DNA of 59,253 nt from a bacterium (GTDB lineage: Bacteria > Vulcanimicrobiota > Vulcanimicrobiia > Vulcanimicrobiales > Vulcanimicrobiaceae), in NCBI GenBank assembly GCA_021790895.1, contig JAJYFM010000004.1, positions 1 through 59,253 of the forward strand. The letters are read 5' to 3'. How positions within the stretch are numbered: position 1 is the stretch's first letter; each line of letters opens with the position of its first letter. Shown here in pieces: positions 58,922 through 59,253 of the stretch. The position numbers and the translations under genes were made by a program. Below the pieces are notes generated by a model. The model was not told the origin of the DNA. It saw only the letters and a list, made by a program, of their open reading frames with translations, and made no database searches.

Positions 58922-59253
58922 CTATAGTTTTTTCACGAAATGAAACGCGTCACCATCAAATGACAATTTGACGCGCGATGAACCTCCGGGATATCGGTAA
59001 AAAATGCCCGTCATTTTCGAGGTGCAGCTTGCCGTTTCGTGAGGATTAGCCGTGACCGTCGCGAACCGGCCTTTGAGCCCCTCGAATGTGACGGTTGCTC
59101 CCGGTGCCGCCTCGCGTTGCAAAGAGGGTGGGATTTGCATGACGCCGCTGTGCGGCTCGCCGGGGAACATCTGCCCCGGGTGGTCATTGATCGGGGGCAT
59201 CATCTCTTCACCGGAGGCGTCGAAGCGCTGGCAGACGTGCGAGGTATTCGTGA
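58922..59253 (-). CDS. small secreted two-cysteine protein, tandem copy 1 (partial, runs off the window)
   Basis: The reading frame is open to the right edge and begins inside the conserved block TNTSHVCQRFDASGEE, so its signal peptide lies outside. Compared with the other copies it has a longer insert rich in Met, Pro and His (MMPPINDHPGQMFPGEPHSG) before the common REAAPGATVTFEGLKGRF block; it ends with CTSKMTGIFYRY and RVKLSFDGDAFHFVKKL. An internal ATG at 59203 is not the start. The Met/His insert could bind metal, which is speculative. Confidence 0.65.
   Translation of the reverse strand, partial: TNTSHVCQRFDASGEEMMPPINDHPGQMFPGEPHSGVMQIPPSLQREAAPGATVTFEGLKGRFATVTANPHETASCTSKMTGIFYRYPGGSSRVKLSFDGDAFHFVKKL

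Overview
The window reads as a dense, high-G+C bacterial chromosome with frequent GTG starts and many 4-8 bp start/stop overlaps. The cell is diderm and aerobic: it has a TonB-dependent receptor, an outer-membrane-like barrel protein, a ba3-type oxygen reductase and a flavin-linked glycerol-3-phosphate dehydrogenase. Type III PKS genes and a LuxR/SARP-like giant regulator would fit a little-studied soil lineage such as Candidatus Eremiobacterota (WPS-2), but that placement is an inference and nothing in the window proves it. I see no rRNA, tRNA, CRISPR array, insertion sequence or prophage.

Layout. 1-3.25 kb: end of a ba3 oxidase subunit II gene, subunit I, and a two-component system, all translationally coupled. 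3.2-4.6 kb: a tandem pair of lipid-binding-fold-like proteins and a doubtful ORF. 4.7-10.3 kb: a PadR-led fatty-acid beta-oxidation operon ending in a strong terminator. 10.3-16.8 kb: a putative HExxH protein, then a leftward EttA / TonB receptor / type III polyketide synthase / ICMT-type methyltransferase series. 16.8-19.0 kb: 5-oxoprolinase genes with pxpC fused to pxpA.

19.0-23.4 kb is the most striking part. senB (selenosugar synthase) lies head to head with senA (selenoneine synthase), which is followed by a Cys-motif permease and a selenophosphate synthetase gene (senC/selD). The synthetase reading frame contains an in-frame TGA exactly at the catalytic Cys position (E. coli SelD Cys17), followed by a bacterial-SECIS-like hairpin with a GGUUC loop. 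The enzyme that makes the selenium donor therefore appears to be a selenoprotein itself, inside a selenoneine pathway. A conventional gene caller would lose its first 66 residues.

23.4-33.8 kb: an outer-membrane-like protein, a secreted zinc metalloprotease, an S1-domain RNA-binding protein with a terminator-like leader hairpin, cobyric acid synthase, a PAS-only sensor, an extradiol dioxygenase with YceI, and a divergent HxlR regulator. 33.8-43.6 kb: a Rieske / molybdopterin oxidoreductase pair of the arsenite-oxidase type, two tandem S10 peptidases, PAP2 phosphatase, a thioredoxin/MauE pair, and a split LigD (polymerase and phosphoesterase as separate genes). 43.7-53.7 kb: a ferredoxin-NADP reductase-like enzyme, an HPt-like protein divergent from a large NTPase/SARP-like regulator, and an operon of alkylglycerone-phosphate-synthase-like enzyme, GlpD and an FGGY kinase. 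53.7-59.25 kb: secreted proteins, a GNAT, a zone of gene decay (DUF1203 and XRE remnants) around an Ada-like gene, a Ser/Thr/Pro-rich lipoprotein, and a tandem family of small secreted two-cysteine proteins that runs off the right edge.
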